64,000 bases of DNA from Avibacterium gallinarum (GTDB taxonomy: Bacteria; Pseudomonadota; Gammaproteobacteria; Enterobacterales; Pasteurellaceae). The position numbers and the translations under genes are program-made. The notes below the pieces were generated by a model. That model was not told the DNA's origin. It searched no databases and saw only the letters and a program-made list of their open reading frames with translations. Shown here piece after piece: positions 10,255-20,132 of this stretch. Position 1 is the stretch's first letter, and each line of letters opens with the position of its first letter. The DNA is taken from NCBI RefSeq assembly GCF_002921135.1, contig NZ_PQVJ01000003.1, positions 1 to 64,000 of the forward strand, read 5' to 3'.

Positions 10255-10285
10255 TTTTTATTTTTCTCAGGGGTAATAATATTTT

Positions 10286-10630
10286 TTAAGGTGTAAATCT
10301 GCTTTTTATAAAAGTGCCACCCTGCCCATCAGGGATAAAATCAATATAAACATCTTTAAGATTTCCGCAAGCATTTACTTTCCATAATTCTTGAGCTAAT
10401 TTTAATGTGTTGCTATTAGGATCTTGTTCAATATTTAATATTTGTGTATGAATTTTTATCTTTCCTATAGAACAGTTATAGTAATACACAAATGGGAAAA
10501 TTACAGCTTGCTCAGTATCAGCTTTTAATCGAGCATCTGCGGTACTTTCCCCACTATATTGCGGATAAAACATTGCACATCCTGTTAATAATAGAGTGCT
10601 TAAACTTAATGTTTTAATAAATTTCATCAT
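10286..10630 (-). CDS. Small predicted lipoprotein between guaB and guaA
   Basis: A protein of about 114 residues starting MMKFIKTLSLSTLLLTGCAM. A short basic n-region, hydrophobic core and lipobox LTGC predict lipid attachment. A GGGAG site sits 5 bases before ATG 10630; the frame is open to 10642, and 10627 is an alternative start. The rest has no motif I recognise. It is inserted into the guaB-guaA operon, which in most enterobacteria is contiguous, with 19 bases to guaB and 31 to guaA. It is probably cotranscribed with purine genes without an obvious functional link. Confidence 0.75.
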   Translation of the reverse strand: MMKFIKTLSLSTLLLTGCAMFYPQYSGESTADARLKADTEQAVIFPFVYYYNCSIGKIKIHTQILNIEQDPNSNTLKLAQELWKVNACGNLKDVYIDFIPDGQGGTFIKSRFTP

Positions 10631-10661
10631 AAAATCTCCCAAAAATTGACCGCACTTTTAA

Positions 10662-12125
10662 TTAGCCCATTCTATAATTCGGCGCTTCTTTAGTAATGGT
10701 GACATCGTGAACGTGGCTTTCTTTGATGCCGGCGCCGCTGATGCGTACGAATTGTGCTTTAGTGCGGAGATCTTCAATGGTGGCACAGCCTGTCAAGCCC
10801 ATACAAGAACGTAAACCGCCCATTTGTTGGTGGATAATTTCTTTTAAATAGCCTTTGTATGGAATGCGTCCTTCAATGCCTTCTGGCACGAGTTTATCAG
10901 CAGCGTTGTCGCTTTGGAAATAGCGATCGGACGAGCCTTTGCTCATCGCACCTAAGGATCCCATTCCGCGGTAAGATTTAAAGGCACGTCCTTGGAATAA
11001 TTCGATTTCACCCGGTGCTTCCTCTGTCCCTGCGAACATTGACCCCACCATGACGCAACTTGCCCCAGCGGCAATAGCTTTGGCAATATCGCCTGAATAA
11101 CGGATACCGCCGTCAGCAATAACAGGAATGCTGCGATCTTTTAACGCTTCGGCCGCATCGGCAATGGCGGTGATTTGCGGTACACCCACGCCTGTTACAA
11201 TACGTGTGGTACAAATTGAACCTGGGCCGATACCAATTTTCACCGCACTTGCACCAGCATCAGCGAGGGCAATTGCGCCTTCTGCTGTCGCCACATTACC
11301 TGCAATAATTGGCAAATCAGGATATTTCGCGCGAGTTTCACGCACACGCTGCAACACGCCTTCGGAATGTCCGTGGGAAGAGTCAATTAACAACACGTCC
11401 ACGCCAGCTTGTACAAGGGCTTCGATACGCTCTTCATTACCTGCGCCAGCGCCTACTGCTGCACCCACGCGTAAACGCCCGAATTCATCTTTACAAGCGT
11501 TAGGTTTTTGTTCGGTTTTTTGGAAGTCTTTTAAGGTGATCATTCCTTTTAATTTGAAATCATCATTCACCACGAGCACTTTTTCTACACGGTGTGCGTG
11601 CATTAAACTGAAAATTTCTTGGCTAGATGCGCCTTCTTTTACGGTAACTAAGCGATCTTTTGGCGTCATCAGATCCGCAACAGTTTTATTCATATCTTTC
11701 ACAAAACGCGTATCACGACCTGTGATAATACCTTCTAATGCGCCTTGGCTGCTCACCACAGGGAAGCTTGCAAAACCATTTTTCTTCACGATTTCCGCTA
11801 ATTCGCCAATGGTTAAATCTGGGGTAACTGTGATAGGATCGGAAACAATGCCGCTTTCAAATTTTTTCACTTTACGCACGCGATCCGCTTGGCGTTCAAT
11901 GCTCATATTTTTATGAATGAAACCAATACCGCCTTCTTGCGCAAGGGAGATGGCAAGTTTCGCTTCGGTAACGGTATCCATTGCAGCAGAAAGCATTGGG
12001 ATATTTAAACGAATGGTTTTAGTTAATTGGGTGGATAAATCCGCTGTGTTTGGCAGCACGGTGGAATGGGCTGGAACGAGAAGGACATCATCAAACGTGA
12101 GGGCTTCTTTTAATACGCGTAGCAT
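10662..12125 (-). CDS. guaB: Inosine-5'-monophosphate dehydrogenase
   Basis: Oxidises IMP to XMP with NAD+, the step before GuaA. It is 487 residues: an (alpha/beta)8 barrel interrupted at about 90-205 by a CBS-domain pair (two segments around DPITV and TPKDRLVTV). The catalytic Cys loop is [15 protein letters not shown] and the flap is near [10 protein letters not shown]. It heads the guaB-lipoprotein-guaA cluster. A perfect TATAAT -10 lies about 75 bases upstream. Confidence 0.97.
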   Translation of the reverse strand: MLRVLKEALTFDDVLLVPAHSTVLPNTADLSTQLTKTIRLNIPMLSAAMDTVTEAKLAISLAQEGGIGFIHKNMSIERQADRVRKVKKFESGIVSDPITVTPDLTIGELAEIVKKNGFASFPVVSSQGALEGIITGRDTRFVKDMNKTVADLMTPKDRLVTVKEGASSQEIFSLMHAHRVEKVLVVNDDFKLKGMITLKDFQKTEQKPNACKDEFGRLRVGAAVGAGAGNEERIEALVQAGVDVLLIDSSHGHSEGVLQRVRETRAKYPDLPIIAGNVATAEGAIALADAGASAVKIGIGPGSICTTRIVTGVGVPQITAIADAAEALKDRSIPVIADGGIRYSGDIAKAIAAGASCVMVGSMFAGTEEAPGEIELFQGRAFKSYRGMGSLGAMSKGSSDRYFQSDNAADKLVPEGIEGRIPYKGYLKEIIHQQMGGLRSCMGLTGCATIEDLRTKAQFVRISGAGIKESHVHDVTITKEAPNYRMG

Positions 12126-12200
12126 AGCAATATTCTCTCTCTGTAAAAGGGAAAATCCCTAAGGTTAATATGAAAAAAGGGTAAAAAATATTGCGGCGAG

Positions 12201-12229
12201 ATTATACAGAGTTTATGCTGATTTGGGAA
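12201..12229 (-). promoter_or_regulatory. Probable guaB promoter
   Basis: On the minus strand there is a perfect -10 TATAAT (12201-12206) and, 17 bases upstream, a weak -35 TTCCCA (12224-12229). The leader to guaB is about 70 bases. I see no convincing PurR operator. Confidence 0.55.
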
Positions 12230-12307
12230 TGGCAAACAGCAAATATTTTTTGCATTTAAAAAATTCGCAACTATTTACAAAAAAGGAAAGTTATAAAAGG
12301 AAAAGAA

Positions 12308-13240
12308 ATGTTTGAGCTTTTAACCTTGTTGGCAGACGGCAAGAAAAATTCTCGCCAAAATTTGACCGCACTTTTACATTGTGATGAAACGCAAATCAAT
12401 GCTCATATTCAGGCGCTAAGTAAACTGGGTATTAAATTTGAACGGAACGGTGATGAAATCCAGCTCAAGCCAGAATTGCCCTTGCTTTCGGCGGAGAAAA
12501 TAAAGCAACGCCTTGCGCCTTACCACGTACTGGTCAAACCTGTGATTCATTCCACAAATCAATTTTTATTAGAACAGATTGAACAGCTAAAAAAGGGGCA
12601 GCTGTGCTTGGCAGAATATCAATACGCAGGGCGTGGGCGGCGAGGGCGTGATTGGCTTTCGCCCTTTGCTGGGCAGATTATTCTCAGCGCCTACTGGACA
12701 TTTCCACCGCATATTTCGCTGAATGGGCTGAGTTTAGTTATCGGCATTGCCATTGCAGAAACCTTACAAGCCTTTGGCGCGCAAAGCATCGGGTTAAAAT
12801 GGCCGAATGATGTGTTATTGCAAGGGAGAAAGCTGGCAGGTGTGCTGGTGGAAATTGCTAATCGTAAGAATGGTTTGCTGAATTTGATTATCGGCATTGG
12901 CATTAATCTTGCCTTGCCGAAACAGACTAATATTAATCAACCTTGGGCAGAATTACGAGAAATTCTACCGCACTTTGATCGCGATGAAATCATCATCGCG
13001 CTAGTGCAGCGGCTTTATCATTATCTTGATCTCTTCGAACAAAAAGGAATGGCATTTTTTCATTCACGCTGGGCGGAATGGGACGCTTTTCTTAATCAGC
13101 CCGTGAGCTTGATCAGCGAAAACGCGAGCCAGCACGGCATTGAACGTGGCATAGACAGCGAAGGCTACCTTTTATTGGAAACGGAACAAGGCCTTGTGCG
13201 ATTTAATGGCGGCGAAGTGTCGCTACGGAGAAAAGCGTAA
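12308..13240 (+). CDS. birA: Biotin-protein ligase / biotin operon repressor
   Basis: A 310-residue bifunctional BirA. The N-terminal winged helix (about 1-60: LLTLLADGKKNSRQNL...) should bind a biotin operator, followed by the biotin/lipoyl ligase domain with the biotinyl-AMP loop GRGRRGRDW near residue 108, a KWPNDVLL motif, and a C-terminal SH3-like domain. It activates biotin and attaches it to the carboxyl carrier protein of acetyl-CoA carboxylase. ATG 12308 follows an AAAGGAAAAG ribosome site. It diverges from guaB. Confidence 0.95.
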   Translation: MFELLTLLADGKKNSRQNLTALLHCDETQINAHIQALSKLGIKFERNGDEIQLKPELPLLSAEKIKQRLAPYHVLVKPVIHSTNQFLLEQIEQLKKGQLCLAEYQYAGRGRRGRDWLSPFAGQIILSAYWTFPPHISLNGLSLVIGIAIAETLQAFGAQSIGLKWPNDVLLQGRKLAGVLVEIANRKNGLLNLIIGIGINLALPKQTNINQPWAELREILPHFDRDEIIIALVQRLYHYLDLFEQKGMAFFHSRWAEWDAFLNQPVSLISENASQHGIERGIDSEGYLLLETEQGLVRFNGGEVSLRRKA

Positions 13241-13325
13241 AAGCCGAAAGGTAAAATAAAAGGGAAAGGCTGAACAACCTTCCCCTTCTTCTTCAAATAT
13301 CGTTAAATCACTTTTTGCGCTTTCA

Positions 13326-14156
13326 TTAAATTACCTTTTGCACAAGGGCTGAAATATCTTCTGCAAAATGTTCTTGTTCAGCCATTTGCTCAATTTGTTG
13401 CGGTGAATATTTCTTGCCGTTATACACCACCACAATGCTCACATCGTCAGGTTGCAGAAAATGGCTCGTGCCGAATTCTGTATAGCGTGTTGCACCAATG
13501 CTAATGATCGCTTGGGTTGGATAATTGGCTTTTTTCAGCAAATCAGCGATATGATTCATCGGGCCGAAATCAGGTTGATTATTCATTTGCCCCACAATCC
13601 AATCAAGCAATTTTTGATGGAAATAGCTGTATCCCAAGGCAGGGCTATCCACGCCATAAGCATTCATCTCTCCATTACGTTTATGAAAGCAAGCAATGCG
13701 ATAATCATCAATTTCACTACCTAAGTCAAAGGACGTGAGCGGAATGGTTTTTGCTGCCAACCCTTTGGTTGCCGCCCCCCAATTTTTCTTCTCACAAATT
13801 TTATTCGCATTCGGACGGCGGATAGAGCAGTCATTATAGGCGGCGAAAGCCTGTGGTAAAAGTGCGGTAACTTTTTCGCCAGAATATTGCACTTCACACA
13901 ACAGCGCAATTTCAGGTTCAATTTGCAAATTATCTGCCCCCGCTTGCGGAAAACGAATATATTCGGCACTTAACGGATTAACCGCCAAAAAGTCATACTC
14001 GCCTAAGTTTTCTGCAGGCACATAAAAAGGAAAAATCGCTTTGGGTTGATGGGTTTCTGCCGTTTTCACTTGGGCAAAATCCTTTGCCTCACCCGCTTGT
14101 TCCAAATGCCCCGCAAAATTGCCTGCCACGCCGAGGCCGATAAGGTTTCTTGTCAT
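13326..14156 (-). CDS. Conserved cytoplasmic protein, probably DUF5718 family
   Basis: A 276-residue soluble protein with no signal peptide or membrane segment. The N terminus TRNLIGLGVAGNFAGHLEQAGE resembles the conserved protein family annotated DUF5718, sporadic in epsilon- and gamma-proteobacteria; I recall this from the family and cannot search it. Residues 120-140 contain CSIRRPNANKICEKKN, and the body somewhat resembles fumarylacetoacetate-hydrolase-like folds, which is a guess. A GGAGCAAG ribosome site precedes ATG 14156. Function unknown. Confidence 0.65.
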   Translation of the reverse strand: MTRNLIGLGVAGNFAGHLEQAGEAKDFAQVKTAETHQPKAIFPFYVPAENLGEYDFLAVNPLSAEYIRFPQAGADNLQIEPEIALLCEVQYSGEKVTALLPQAFAAYNDCSIRRPNANKICEKKNWGAATKGLAAKTIPLTSFDLGSEIDDYRIACFHKRNGEMNAYGVDSPALGYSYFHQKLLDWIVGQMNNQPDFGPMNHIADLLKKANYPTQAIISIGATRYTEFGTSHFLQPDDVSIVVVYNGKKYSPQQIEQMAEQEHFAEDISALVQKVI

Positions 14157-14261
14157 TTTCTTGCTCCTTTTATCTTGATGACATATCCAAATCCTACAAG
14201 GTTATAAGGAATTTTCAAGGGGAAATTGCGAGGATTAAATAATCTATAATGTTGATAAAAG

Positions 14262-14284
14262 AAAAGCGAGAAATTCTCGCTTTT
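14262..14284. terminator. Terminator of the YegP-like gene
   Basis: Perfect palindrome with stem AAAAGCGAGAA / TTCTCGCTTTT at 14262-14284. The A/T flanks give T-rich tails in both directions. It lies directly after the YegP-like gene's stop on the minus strand. Confidence 0.8.
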
Positions 14285-14294
14285 ATCTTTTAAA

Positions 14295-14633
14295 TTAAGC
14301 AGTTAAATCTTTAATTTGCGTTGTCGGCGCGTTGTTCATTACTGATTTCACCCCATTTTTTGCCCCTTCTTGAGAAGCATAATATTGGCTGCGTCCGATT
14401 TCTTGATGATTTTTGGCTTTCAATACGAAATAAGGTTTCTCATTTTTCGCCACGCGGAACTCAAAATTCGCCTCATCGCTACCATTTTTTTGCACAGATT
14501 CAATGCCATTTAGCGCAGACGCTTTGGTTTTATACAATTCACTGGTCAAGATAATTTGCGAGTTCGCCGCATAAAGGTTAAACATAAATTGACCATCACT
14601 TGCTTTTTTCAATTCATACCAGCCTAAAGCCAT
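14295..14633 (-). CDS. YegP-like protein with two DUF1508 repeats
   Basis: A 112-residue basic cytoplasmic protein made of two about 48-residue DUF1508 repeats: GWYELKKASDGQFMFNLYA near the N terminus and FRVAKNEKPYFVLKAKN in the second half, each followed by a YxxxxxAxNGIxSV-type helix. The frame runs up to 14681, but ATG 14633 has an AAGGAAAA site and gives the normal YegP length. The family is widespread, with no firmly established function. It has its own terminator. Confidence 0.85.
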   Translation of the reverse strand: MALGWYELKKASDGQFMFNLYAANSQIILTSELYKTKASALNGIESVQKNGSDEANFEFRVAKNEKPYFVLKAKNHQEIGRSQYYASQEGAKNGVKSVMNNAPTTQIKDLTA

Positions 14634-14870
14634 ACTATTTTCCTTCTTAATGAATCGTGGGATATTCCACCCGTTCATCATAAGCTTTTTTTCTGTTTTT
14701 TCAATGGGATTTATTAGAGTGCCTTAATAACCTTAATTCAATTAACTAGACCATATTACTAAAACTAAAAGAAAGAGAAACAAATTCAAGTTTATATCCT
14801 ATAAAGCGCTAGGAATATAAAATTAAAAAGCAGAACTTTTATCCTATATCTCTCATTCTATTTAGCTGTA

Positions 14871-16298
14871 TTACTTCAAATTACGGATTTTATTAATCAC
14901 ATTACTACTCGAAAAGCCATTTTCGAAATTTAGCACTTTGACTTCACCACCGTTGGCGATAACCTCTTTTCCGCCTGCGATTTCTTCTGGTTTGTAATCA
15001 CCGCCTTTGACTAACAGATCAGGCAACACTTCGCTGATTAAACGTTGCGGAGTATCTTCGCTAAATTCCACTACCCAATCTACTGCGGCAAGCCCTGCAA
15101 GTACAGCCATTCTGGCTTCCAGTGGGTTGATTGGGCGGCTTTCGCCTTTTAAGCGTTTCACGGAAGCATCGCTGTTTACCGCAACAATCAAGCGATCGCC
15201 GAGCTTGCGAGCGTTATCTAAATAAGAAACGTGGCCGGGGTGAATAATATCAAACACGCCGTTGGTCATTACGATTTTCTCACCGCGCTGCTTGGCTTGC
15301 GCCACCGCTTCTTTAAGTTGTTGTTCGTTCATCACGCCAAAGCCAGTGGTTGTGCGTCCGTGAATGGCGTTTTCTAATTCTACGTTCGACACCGTAGAAG
15401 TCCCTAATTTACCCACCACAATGCCTGCGGCAACATTGGCTAAATAGCAGGATTCTTCAAAGCTGCGGCCATCTGCCAATGCCGTTGCCAAAACACTGAT
15501 AACGGTATCGCCAGCGCCTGTTACATCAAAGACTTCTTTCGCTTCTGTAGGCAAGTGGAATGGTGGTTGATCAGGGCGGAGTAGGGTCATTCCTTTTTCA
15601 GAACGGGTAACCAATAAAGCACTTAACTCAATATCACGAATTAATTTTAGCCCTTTTTCAACGATTTCCTCTTCGCTATGGCATTTGCCCACCACCGCTT
15701 CAAATTCGGACATATTTGGGGTTAATAAAGTTGCACCGCGATAACGTTCAAAATCTGTGCCTTTGGGATCAATTAGTACTGGTATTTTGGCTTGGCGGGC
15801 AATTTGGATCATTGCTTGCACTTGATTTAATGTACCTTTACCATAATCAGAAAGGATCAACGCGCCGAAATTTTGCACCGCACTTTGTAATTTTGCCAAT
15901 AATAAATCGCTTTCTACGTTATGAAAATCTTCTTCAAAATCAAGGCGTAATAATTGCTGATGACGAGAAAGTACGCGTAATTTGGTGATGGTTGGGTGGC
16001 TGGCTAATTGCACGAAATTGCAATCAATGTTTTGCTTTTCTAACATTGTTGAAAGCGCCGAACCTGCCTCATCTTGCCCTGTTAAACCGAGTAATTGCAC
16101 TGGCACGTTGAGCGAAGCAATATTCATTGCCACGTTTGCCGCACCACCTGCGCGCTCTTCATTTTCTTGCACACGCACCACTGGCACAGGAGCTTCAGGG
16201 GAGATGCGATTAGTTGCACCAAACCAGTAGCGATCTAACATCACATCGCCAAGAACAAGCACTTTAGCTTGTTGAAATTGAGTAGAATATTGCGCCAT
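14871..16298 (-). CDS. hldE: Bifunctional heptose-7-phosphate kinase / heptose-1-phosphate adenylyltransferase
   Basis: Makes ADP-heptose for the lipooligosaccharide core. The 475-residue protein has an N-terminal PfkB-type kinase domain (catalytic DVTGAGDT near 260) and a C-terminal nucleotidyltransferase domain ([16 protein letters not shown] near 350, containing the HxGH motif). The open frame extends to 16349, but ATG 16298 ([10 protein letters not shown]) has a GAGGT site and matches the family. It is divergent from the lipid A acyltransferase gene, so two LPS genes share a roughly 130-base promoter region, as in H. influenzae (rfaE-htrB). Confidence 0.96.
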   Translation of the reverse strand: MAQYSTQFQQAKVLVLGDVMLDRYWFGATNRISPEAPVPVVRVQENEERAGGAANVAMNIASLNVPVQLLGLTGQDEAGSALSTMLEKQNIDCNFVQLASHPTITKLRVLSRHQQLLRLDFEEDFHNVESDLLLAKLQSAVQNFGALILSDYGKGTLNQVQAMIQIARQAKIPVLIDPKGTDFERYRGATLLTPNMSEFEAVVGKCHSEEEIVEKGLKLIRDIELSALLVTRSEKGMTLLRPDQPPFHLPTEAKEVFDVTGAGDTVISVLATALADGRSFEESCYLANVAAGIVVGKLGTSTVSNVELENAIHGRTTTGFGVMNEQQLKEAVAQAKQRGEKIVMTNGVFDIIHPGHVSYLDNARKLGDRLIVAVNSDASVKRLKGESRPINPLEARMAVLAGLAAVDWVVEFSEDTPQRLISEVLPDLLVKGGDYKPEEIAGGKEVIANGGEVKVLNFENGFSSSNVINKIRNLK

Positions 16299-16430
16299 TT
16301 TGACCTCATTCTTTTCCATTAAATGACAAATTTTTGCAGATTTTACCATAGGATAAATGCTATTTACTAAAATTTCCGCTAAACTACCGCTTTGATTAAA
16401 CCAATTTTAACGAACAGCTTTCTTTTAGTT

Positions 16431-17366
16431 ATGGCAAATTCATCACTTCCAAGATTTCAACGTGCATTTCTCGCCCCAAAATATTGGGGATTTTGGATTG
16501 GTTTAGCCATTTGGCGGCTCATTCTTTTCTTGCCTTATCCCCTTTTGTTAAAGATAGGGAATGGATTAGGCTGGCTATTTTCTAAGTTAAACGTTGGCAA
16601 GCGGCGAATGAAAATCGCTAAGCGAAATCTTACTCTTTGTTTCCCTGATTATAGCGAACAGAAAATTGATGACATTGCGCAGGCTAATGTGAAAGCCACG
16701 GGAATGGCGATTATTGAAACAGGAATGGCGTGGTTTTGGTCGGATAAACGGATCAAAAAATGGTCGAAGGTGGAAGGCATTGAATACCTAAAAACCTACC
16801 AAAAAGACGGCGTGATTCTAACGGGCGTGCATTTTCTTACCCTTGAGCTAGGGGCAAGAATTTTAGGGCTTTACACCCCCGGCATTGGGGTTTATCGTCC
16901 GAACGATAATCCGCTAATGGATTGGCTGCAAACTTGGGGCAGACTACGTTCTAACAAAGATATGCTTGATCGCAAAGATTTACGCAATATGATCAAAGCA
17001 TTACGTCGTGGTGAAATTATTTGGTATGCGCCCGATCACGATTATGGGCGAAAAAACGCCGTTTTTGTGCCTTTCTTTGCGGTGAAAGATGCCGCCACTA
17101 CAACGGGAAGTTATTATTTATTGAAATCTTCCCCAAACAGCAAAGTGATTCCTTTTGCGCCATTACGCAACGCAGACGGCTCAGGCTACACCGTGAAAGT
17201 ATCCGCCCCTGTAGATTTTTCTGATCTCAATACCGAAATTGACATTGCCACCCGAATGAACCAAGTGGTTGAACAAGAAATCTTGCAAGGCGTGGAACAA
17301 TATATGTGGCTGCATCGGCGTTTCAAAACCCGTCCAAATGAAAGTGATCCAAGTTTGTATGATTAG
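16431..17366 (+). CDS. lpxL: Lipid A late acyltransferase (LpxL/HtrB)
   Basis: A 311-residue inner-membrane acyltransferase that transfers a fatty acyl chain from ACP to Kdo2-lipid IVA. One N-terminal transmembrane segment (about 15-40) anchors it. The catalytic HX4E motif is HFLTLE (about 130-135), followed by the DHDYGRKNAVFVPFF segment. Translation could begin at TTG 16392, but ATG 16431 (MANSSLPRFQ) matches the usual length. The convergent TorD-like gene is separated by a terminator. Confidence 0.93.
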   Translation: MANSSLPRFQRAFLAPKYWGFWIGLAIWRLILFLPYPLLLKIGNGLGWLFSKLNVGKRRMKIAKRNLTLCFPDYSEQKIDDIAQANVKATGMAIIETGMAWFWSDKRIKKWSKVEGIEYLKTYQKDGVILTGVHFLTLELGARILGLYTPGIGVYRPNDNPLMDWLQTWGRLRSNKDMLDRKDLRNMIKALRRGEIIWYAPDHDYGRKNAVFVPFFAVKDAATTTGSYYLLKSSPNSKVIPFAPLRNADGSGYTVKVSAPVDFSDLNTEIDIATRMNQVVEQEILQGVEQYMWLHRRFKTRPNESDPSLYD

Positions 17367-17371
17367 AAAAT

Positions 17372-17402
17372 AAAAGGGTGAAATAATGTTTTCACCCTTT
17401 TT
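17372..17402. terminator. Terminator between lpxL and TorD-like gene
   Basis: Stem AAAAGGGTGAAA with TTTCACCCTTTT, loop about 6 bases, five bases after the lpxL stop. A/T tails on both sides suit the convergent genes. Confidence 0.85.
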
Positions 17403-17451
17403 CATAGACATTACCCATTAAAGTGCGGTGGTTTTTCAGAAATTTTTATCC

Positions 17452-18018
17452 CTAAAGAACGGTTTCTTCCAACTCATCAGCCATTGCGGAAAGGATTTCT
17501 CGTGAGAGAATAGCGAGTGAGCGGTAGAAAGGGAGATTGGCTTGCGTTTCTACTGCGTTTAAGAATTTTGTGGCGCAAGGCAGTAGAAATTCCGCAAATA
17601 AGGTTTGTTGCGCTTCAACGGAATCAAGGTTATCTTCAATCCAAGACGCGGTGAGAAAAACAAGCGGAAAATTCACCGCACTTTGTTCTAACTCGGGCAT
17701 TCCGCGTTCTTGGCGGAAAGCGATGAAATCTTCGGACTTAAGATCATAAGCTTCAATATTCATTGGCACGAGCGCTTTTTCGCCAGCAAATAAACGCTGA
17801 TATTCTTGATCTAATAAGGCTAAATCAATTTTCATTTGTAGAGCCTCAAGGGCTTGTTCGCTTTGCTTATCAGTTTCCAACGCCCAAAGGGCATTGAGCG
17901 GTTGTTGGTGTAACCACGCAAAGACATTCTGCAAGGTGTGATCTTGCGGTGAACGGTAAAACAGATTGCCGAATAAGCGGCTGATCAACGAAAAATGATT
18001 TAAACTTTGTTGGCTCAT
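17452..18018 (-). CDS. TorD/DmsD-family molybdoenzyme maturation chaperone
   Basis: A 188-residue all-helical cytoplasmic protein. The YQRLFAGEKALVPMNIEAY segment (about 82-100) corresponds to the Y-x-x-L-F-x-G ... P hinge motif of the TorD/DmsD/NarJ family, whose members hold Tat-exported molybdoenzymes until the cofactor is inserted. It overlaps the quinone-reductase gene by one base (TAATG), so the two are translationally coupled. No molybdoreductase lies nearby, so its client is elsewhere in the genome. Assignment to TorD rather than DmsD is uncertain. Confidence 0.75.
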   Translation of the reverse strand: MSQQSLNHFSLISRLFGNLFYRSPQDHTLQNVFAWLHQQPLNALWALETDKQSEQALEALQMKIDLALLDQEYQRLFAGEKALVPMNIEAYDLKSEDFIAFRQERGMPELEQSAVNFPLVFLTASWIEDNLDSVEAQQTLFAEFLLPCATKFLNAVETQANLPFYRSLAILSREILSAMADELEETVL

Positions 18019-18656
18019 TATGGGGTTTCCTTATCGTTGCTGTGAGCATTGTTATGAGCGTTGCAAAGTGCGGTCAAATTTTGCGTTGTAATTTTCGCGG
18101 CGTCATCAAGCATTTGCTGGCGCGTCTTGTCATCAATAATATGAATATCGCCAAAGAATTTATGCTGAATATCGGTAATACCACAAAAATTAAATAAGCC
18201 GTCCACCAAGCAATCACGCAAGGATTTATCAATGCCAAGCTGTTGATATTTCTCAACATTACTGCCAATGGTGATAAACTGTTGCATTTTTTTGCCTTGC
18301 AATAAGCCGACAGATTGTCCGTCTTCTGTTTTATACGCAAAGCCGTGGCTCAGCACGCGATCTAAATAGCCTTTCAAAATTGCAGGAAAACCCATCCACC
18401 ATAGGGGATAAACGAGAGTGATCAAATCTGCCTCACGAATGAGCTGATGTTCTTCGCGAATTTCTGCGGGAGTAATGCCTTGATTTGCCCCTTGTAATTC
18501 AGCCCACGAAATGACGGGATCAAAATTTAGTTGATACAAATCACGCACTTGGGTTTCCACTTTGAGCGCTCGGCTGGCGTTCAAAGTGCGGTCTAAGATG
18601 CTGCGATTAAAGCTGTCTTGCCCATTTGGGTGGGCGAAAATAATTAAATGTTTCAT
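18018..18656 (-). CDS. NAD(P)H:quinone oxidoreductase, flavodoxin-like fold
   Basis: A 212-residue flavoprotein of the NQO/MdaB/KefF class. It starts MKHLIIFAHPNGQDSFNRS, the FMN/FAD phosphate-binding beta-alpha turn, and has the YPLWWMGFPAILKGYLDRVL motif (about 85-105) that shapes the flavin site. Two-electron reduction of quinones is the usual activity. It lies 4 bases after nfeD and overlaps the TorD-like gene, so it is in a single minus-strand operon. KefF-type regulation of a K+ efflux channel is less likely, as no kefC is adjacent. Confidence 0.82.
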   Translation of the reverse strand: MKHLIIFAHPNGQDSFNRSILDRTLNASRALKVETQVRDLYQLNFDPVISWAELQGANQGITPAEIREEHQLIREADLITLVYPLWWMGFPAILKGYLDRVLSHGFAYKTEDGQSVGLLQGKKMQQFITIGSNVEKYQQLGIDKSLRDCLVDGLFNFCGITDIQHKFFGDIHIIDDKTRQQMLDDAAKITTQNLTALCNAHNNAHSNDKETP

Positions 18657-18660
18657 TGTG

Positions 18661-19110
18661 CTATTCTACTTTCTTAACAAATAAGGTGATCCCTTCCACG
18701 TTATACACTTCAATGGCATCGCCAACATGCAGGTGCTTGCCTTGAATTCGCCAAGTGGTGTCGCCAAAATGACCACGCCCAATGCCGTTTTCATTGATTT
18801 CTTGCACGATACCTTTTGTGCCGAGCATTGCGTGATCCCGTTGGTTTAATGAAGTGTGCGATTGATCTTGGAGATCTTTGCCGTGTTGGTATTTCCACCA
18901 AGAAAAACTTAAAATAATGGCTAAAATGGCATAGCCAATCACTAAAAAGGTTAAGGATAAGGTGACAAATAATGCCATTACGCCTGCGATAATAATTGCT
19001 GCCAAGCCCCACCAGAGCAAAAATACGCCCGGAATGAGAATTTCGGCAATTAATAAGCCAAAGCCTAAAATAAGCCAGTGCCACACTGACCAAGTTGCGA
19101 GCCATTCCAT
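18661..19110 (-). CDS. NfeD family membrane protein
   Basis: A 149-residue protein. Three hydrophobic segments occupy about residues 10-80, followed by a C-terminal OB-fold domain (TKGIVQEINENGIGRGHFGDT). NfeD proteins pair with SPFH/stomatin proteins, and the gene directly follows qmcA here (56 bases). Together they are thought to organise membrane microdomains or take part in membrane protein quality control. This is the short form lacking the ClpP-like protease domain. Confidence 0.9.
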   Translation of the reverse strand: MEWLATWSVWHWLILGFGLLIAEILIPGVFLLWWGLAAIIIAGVMALFVTLSLTFLVIGYAILAIILSFSWWKYQHGKDLQDQSHTSLNQRDHAMLGTKGIVQEINENGIGRGHFGDTTWRIQGKHLHVGDAIEVYNVEGITLFVKKVE

Positions 19111-19166
19111 ACTTATCCCCTTAGTTTATATTTAAAGGGGCAATGCCCCTGATATTGATAGGCAAA

Positions 19167-20087
19167 TTATTGCTTTTCACCTTTTAATAGCTCGGCAATG
19201 CCTGCCACTGAGCCAATTAAATTGCCCGCTTCAAGTGGCATTAACACCACTTTACTATTATTTGCGCCGCCAATTTCTTTTAACGCTTCAGTATATTTTT
19301 GTGCGATAAAGTAATTAATGGCTTTGGTGTTCCCGCCTGCAATGGCTTCCGACACCATTTGGGTGGCTTTGGCTTCTGCTTCGGCGGCACGCTCACGGGC
19401 TTCAGCTTGTAAAAAGGCTTCCGCACGTTCCCCTTCCGCTTTGAGAATACGGGATTGTTTTTCCCCTTCTGCGCGTAATATTTCCGCTTGACGAATCCCT
19501 TCTGCTTCTAAAATTTCAGCCCGTTTATTACGTTCTGCTTTCATTTGTGCATTCATTGCGGCGATTAATTCGTGCGGTGGACGCACATCGCGGATCTCAA
19601 TACGCGTTACCTTAATGCCCCAAGGGTTGGTGGCTTCGTCCACAATGGATAACAAACGTCCGTTGATATTATCACGCTGTGAAAGCATTTCGTCCAATTC
19701 CATTGAGCCTAGCACAGTACGAATATTGGTCATCGTTAAATTGATGATCGCTTGCTCTAAATGGTTTACTTCATAAGCGGCACGGCGCGCATCGATCACT
19801 TGTACGAAACACACGGCATCAATGGATACATTGGCATTATCTTTTGAGATCACTTCTTGCGAAGGAATATCTAATACTTGTTCCATCATATTAATTTTGC
19901 GCCCTACGCGATCTACAAAAGGTACGACAAAATTTAGCCCTGGGGTGAGGGTGCGAGTGTAGCGCCCAAAGCGTTCAATCGTCCAATGATAGCCTTGCGG
20001 TACGGTTTTCAAGGTGGAAAACAGTACAACAATCACAAAGATAACAAAGACGACCACAGCAACAGGAAAACCGTCTAACAATTCCAT
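19167..20087 (-). CDS. qmcA: SPFH/stomatin-like protein QmcA
   Basis: A 306-residue protein with one N-terminal transmembrane helix ([17 protein letters not shown]), an SPFH/prohibitin domain ([16 protein letters not shown]... to about 180), and a long Ala/Glu-rich coiled coil (about 185-260: repeated RAEGE/AEAR). It forms large rings at the inner membrane, and E. coli QmcA interacts with FtsH and the small-protein quality-control machinery. It is partnered with the downstream nfeD. Confidence 0.92.
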   Translation of the reverse strand: MELLDGFPVAVVVFVIFVIVVLFSTLKTVPQGYHWTIERFGRYTRTLTPGLNFVVPFVDRVGRKINMMEQVLDIPSQEVISKDNANVSIDAVCFVQVIDARRAAYEVNHLEQAIINLTMTNIRTVLGSMELDEMLSQRDNINGRLLSIVDEATNPWGIKVTRIEIRDVRPPHELIAAMNAQMKAERNKRAEILEAEGIRQAEILRAEGEKQSRILKAEGERAEAFLQAEARERAAEAEAKATQMVSEAIAGGNTKAINYFIAQKYTEALKEIGGANNSKVVLMPLEAGNLIGSVAGIAELLKGEKQ

Positions 20088-20132
20088 TTTTCTCTCCTTA
20101 AAATGGGGGGTAACTGATTGAAGTCTAACAAA

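Noticed and set aside
11128-11916. 262-codon open frame on the plus strand opposite guaB
   Set aside because: It lies entirely antisense to a full-length, well conserved guaB and its product has no recognisable features; it is a codon-bias shadow.
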